Source of the DNA: Gemmatimonadota bacterium
GTDB lineage: Bacteria; Gemmatimonadota; Gemmatimonadetes; Longimicrobiales; Gaopeijiaceae
Assembly: GCA_007121555.1 (NCBI GenBank)
Contig: SKKH01000137.1
Coordinates: 1 to 32,987 of the forward strand
DNA: 32,987 nt
Reading direction: 5' to 3'
Part shown: positions 32,808 through 32,987 of the stretch, in pieces
How positions within the stretch are numbered: position 1 is the first letter of the stretch
Layout of the letters: each line of letters opens with the position of its first letter
Made by a program: the position numbers and the translations under genes
Notes under the pieces: generated by a model
Database searches by the model: none
What the model saw: the letters and a program-made list of their open reading frames with translations, nothing else
What the model was told of the DNA's origin: nothing

Positions 32808-32987
32808 ATGTTTGGTGGATTCGGGATGTGGGAGATCGTACTGGTCTTCATGGTGATCCTTCTCCTCTTCGGCGCGAAGCGGCTGCCGGAGATCGGTTCG
32901 TCACTGGGGAAGGGAATTCGCGAGTTCAAGGGCTCTCTCAGGGAGATCGAGACCGAACTCAAGGTGCCCGAGGAGAGCTCCTCCCGG
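32808..32987 (+). CDS. tatA: Twin-arginine translocase subunit TatA/TatB, 3' end missing
   Basis: The first 60 residues are present, and the window ends inside the gene. An N-terminal membrane helix (WEIVLVFMVILLLF) is followed by the signature FGAKRLPEIGSSLGKGIREFKGS, typical of TatA: a Phe-Gly hinge, then an amphipathic helix. TatA forms the pore-like assembly with TatC, and here tatC lies 8.4 kb upstream. GGAGG sits 9 bases before the ATG. TatA versus TatB is decided on the short, Glu/Lys-rich helix and start; TatA is favoured. Confidence 0.9.
   Translation, partial: MFGGFGMWEIVLVFMVILLLFGAKRLPEIGSSLGKGIREFKGSLREIETELKVPEESSSR

Noticed and set aside
1-32987. Mobile elements, CRISPR arrays, rRNA and tRNA
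   Set aside because: Looked for transposase and integrase motifs, regular short repeats and tRNA-like folds by eye and found none.

Overview
The window is dense, GC-rich (about two thirds by eye) chromosomal DNA from a Gram-negative, double-membrane bacterium. It carries a full Tol-Pal system, an LptD-like LPS-assembly protein, lipoprotein signal peptides and Tat genes. I infer Gemmatimonadota (moderate confidence, from family content and gene order: DUF4321 protein, WHy/LEA-like lipoprotein, ccsA-hemA, tolQR-tolA-like-tolB-pal-cpoB, nrdR-tatC-lptD). I see no mobile element, CRISPR array, rRNA or tRNA. Nearly all of it is vertically inherited-looking core gene content. Eight gene junctions overlap by 1-4 bases, so translational coupling is widespread.

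Layout. 1-192: the 3' end of a + strand gene, probably a surface beta-barrel. 230-4122 (minus): a two-gene operon of a small outer-membrane barrel-like protein and a 1102-residue lipoprotein with five Ig-like repeats and a metzincin protease domain. 4417-5793: radC and a WHy/LEA-type lipoprotein. 5840-12831: rel (ppGpp synthetase/hydrolase), uvrB, tsaE-tsaB-rimI (t6A modification plus S18 acetyltransferase) and hemB, tightly packed. 13070-16555: a LysM-domain exported protein behind a good promoter, then ccsA/hemX and hemA. 16552-22928: a nucleotide-sugar epimerase coupled to hemA on one side and tolQ on the other, then tolR, a TolA-like protein with a (Pro-Glu)n rod, tolB, pal and cpoB. 23028-27534: nrdR, tatC and a large lptD-like gene with two acidic insertions. 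27783-32407: an Fn3-like lipoprotein, a TPR protein with an acidic middle, and a long-chain polyprenyl diphosphate synthase. 32494-32987: a DUF4321 membrane protein and the start of tatA, cut by the window edge.

How the genes fit together. Much of the right two thirds builds the envelope: Tol-Pal links inner membrane, peptidoglycan and outer membrane; LptD inserts LPS; the epimerase may supply sugars for surface glycans; Tat exports folded proteins; the polyprenyl synthase makes isoprenoid tails for quinones or carrier lipid. HemB and HemA are early tetrapyrrole enzymes and CcsA handles haem for c-type cytochromes, so haem and respiration form a second theme. Rel, UvrB and TsaE/TsaB/RimI are housekeeping stress, repair and translation functions.

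No wholly new multi-gene system stands out. The most unusual signals are nucleic-acid structures beside start codons (a 15-bp perfect inverted repeat inside the start of cpoB; a hairpin covering a Shine-Dalgarno at 29033-29060; a long interrupted palindrome at 27722-27750; an 8-bp hairpin at 32472-32489) and the Ig-metzincin lipoprotein with its coupled barrel partner.
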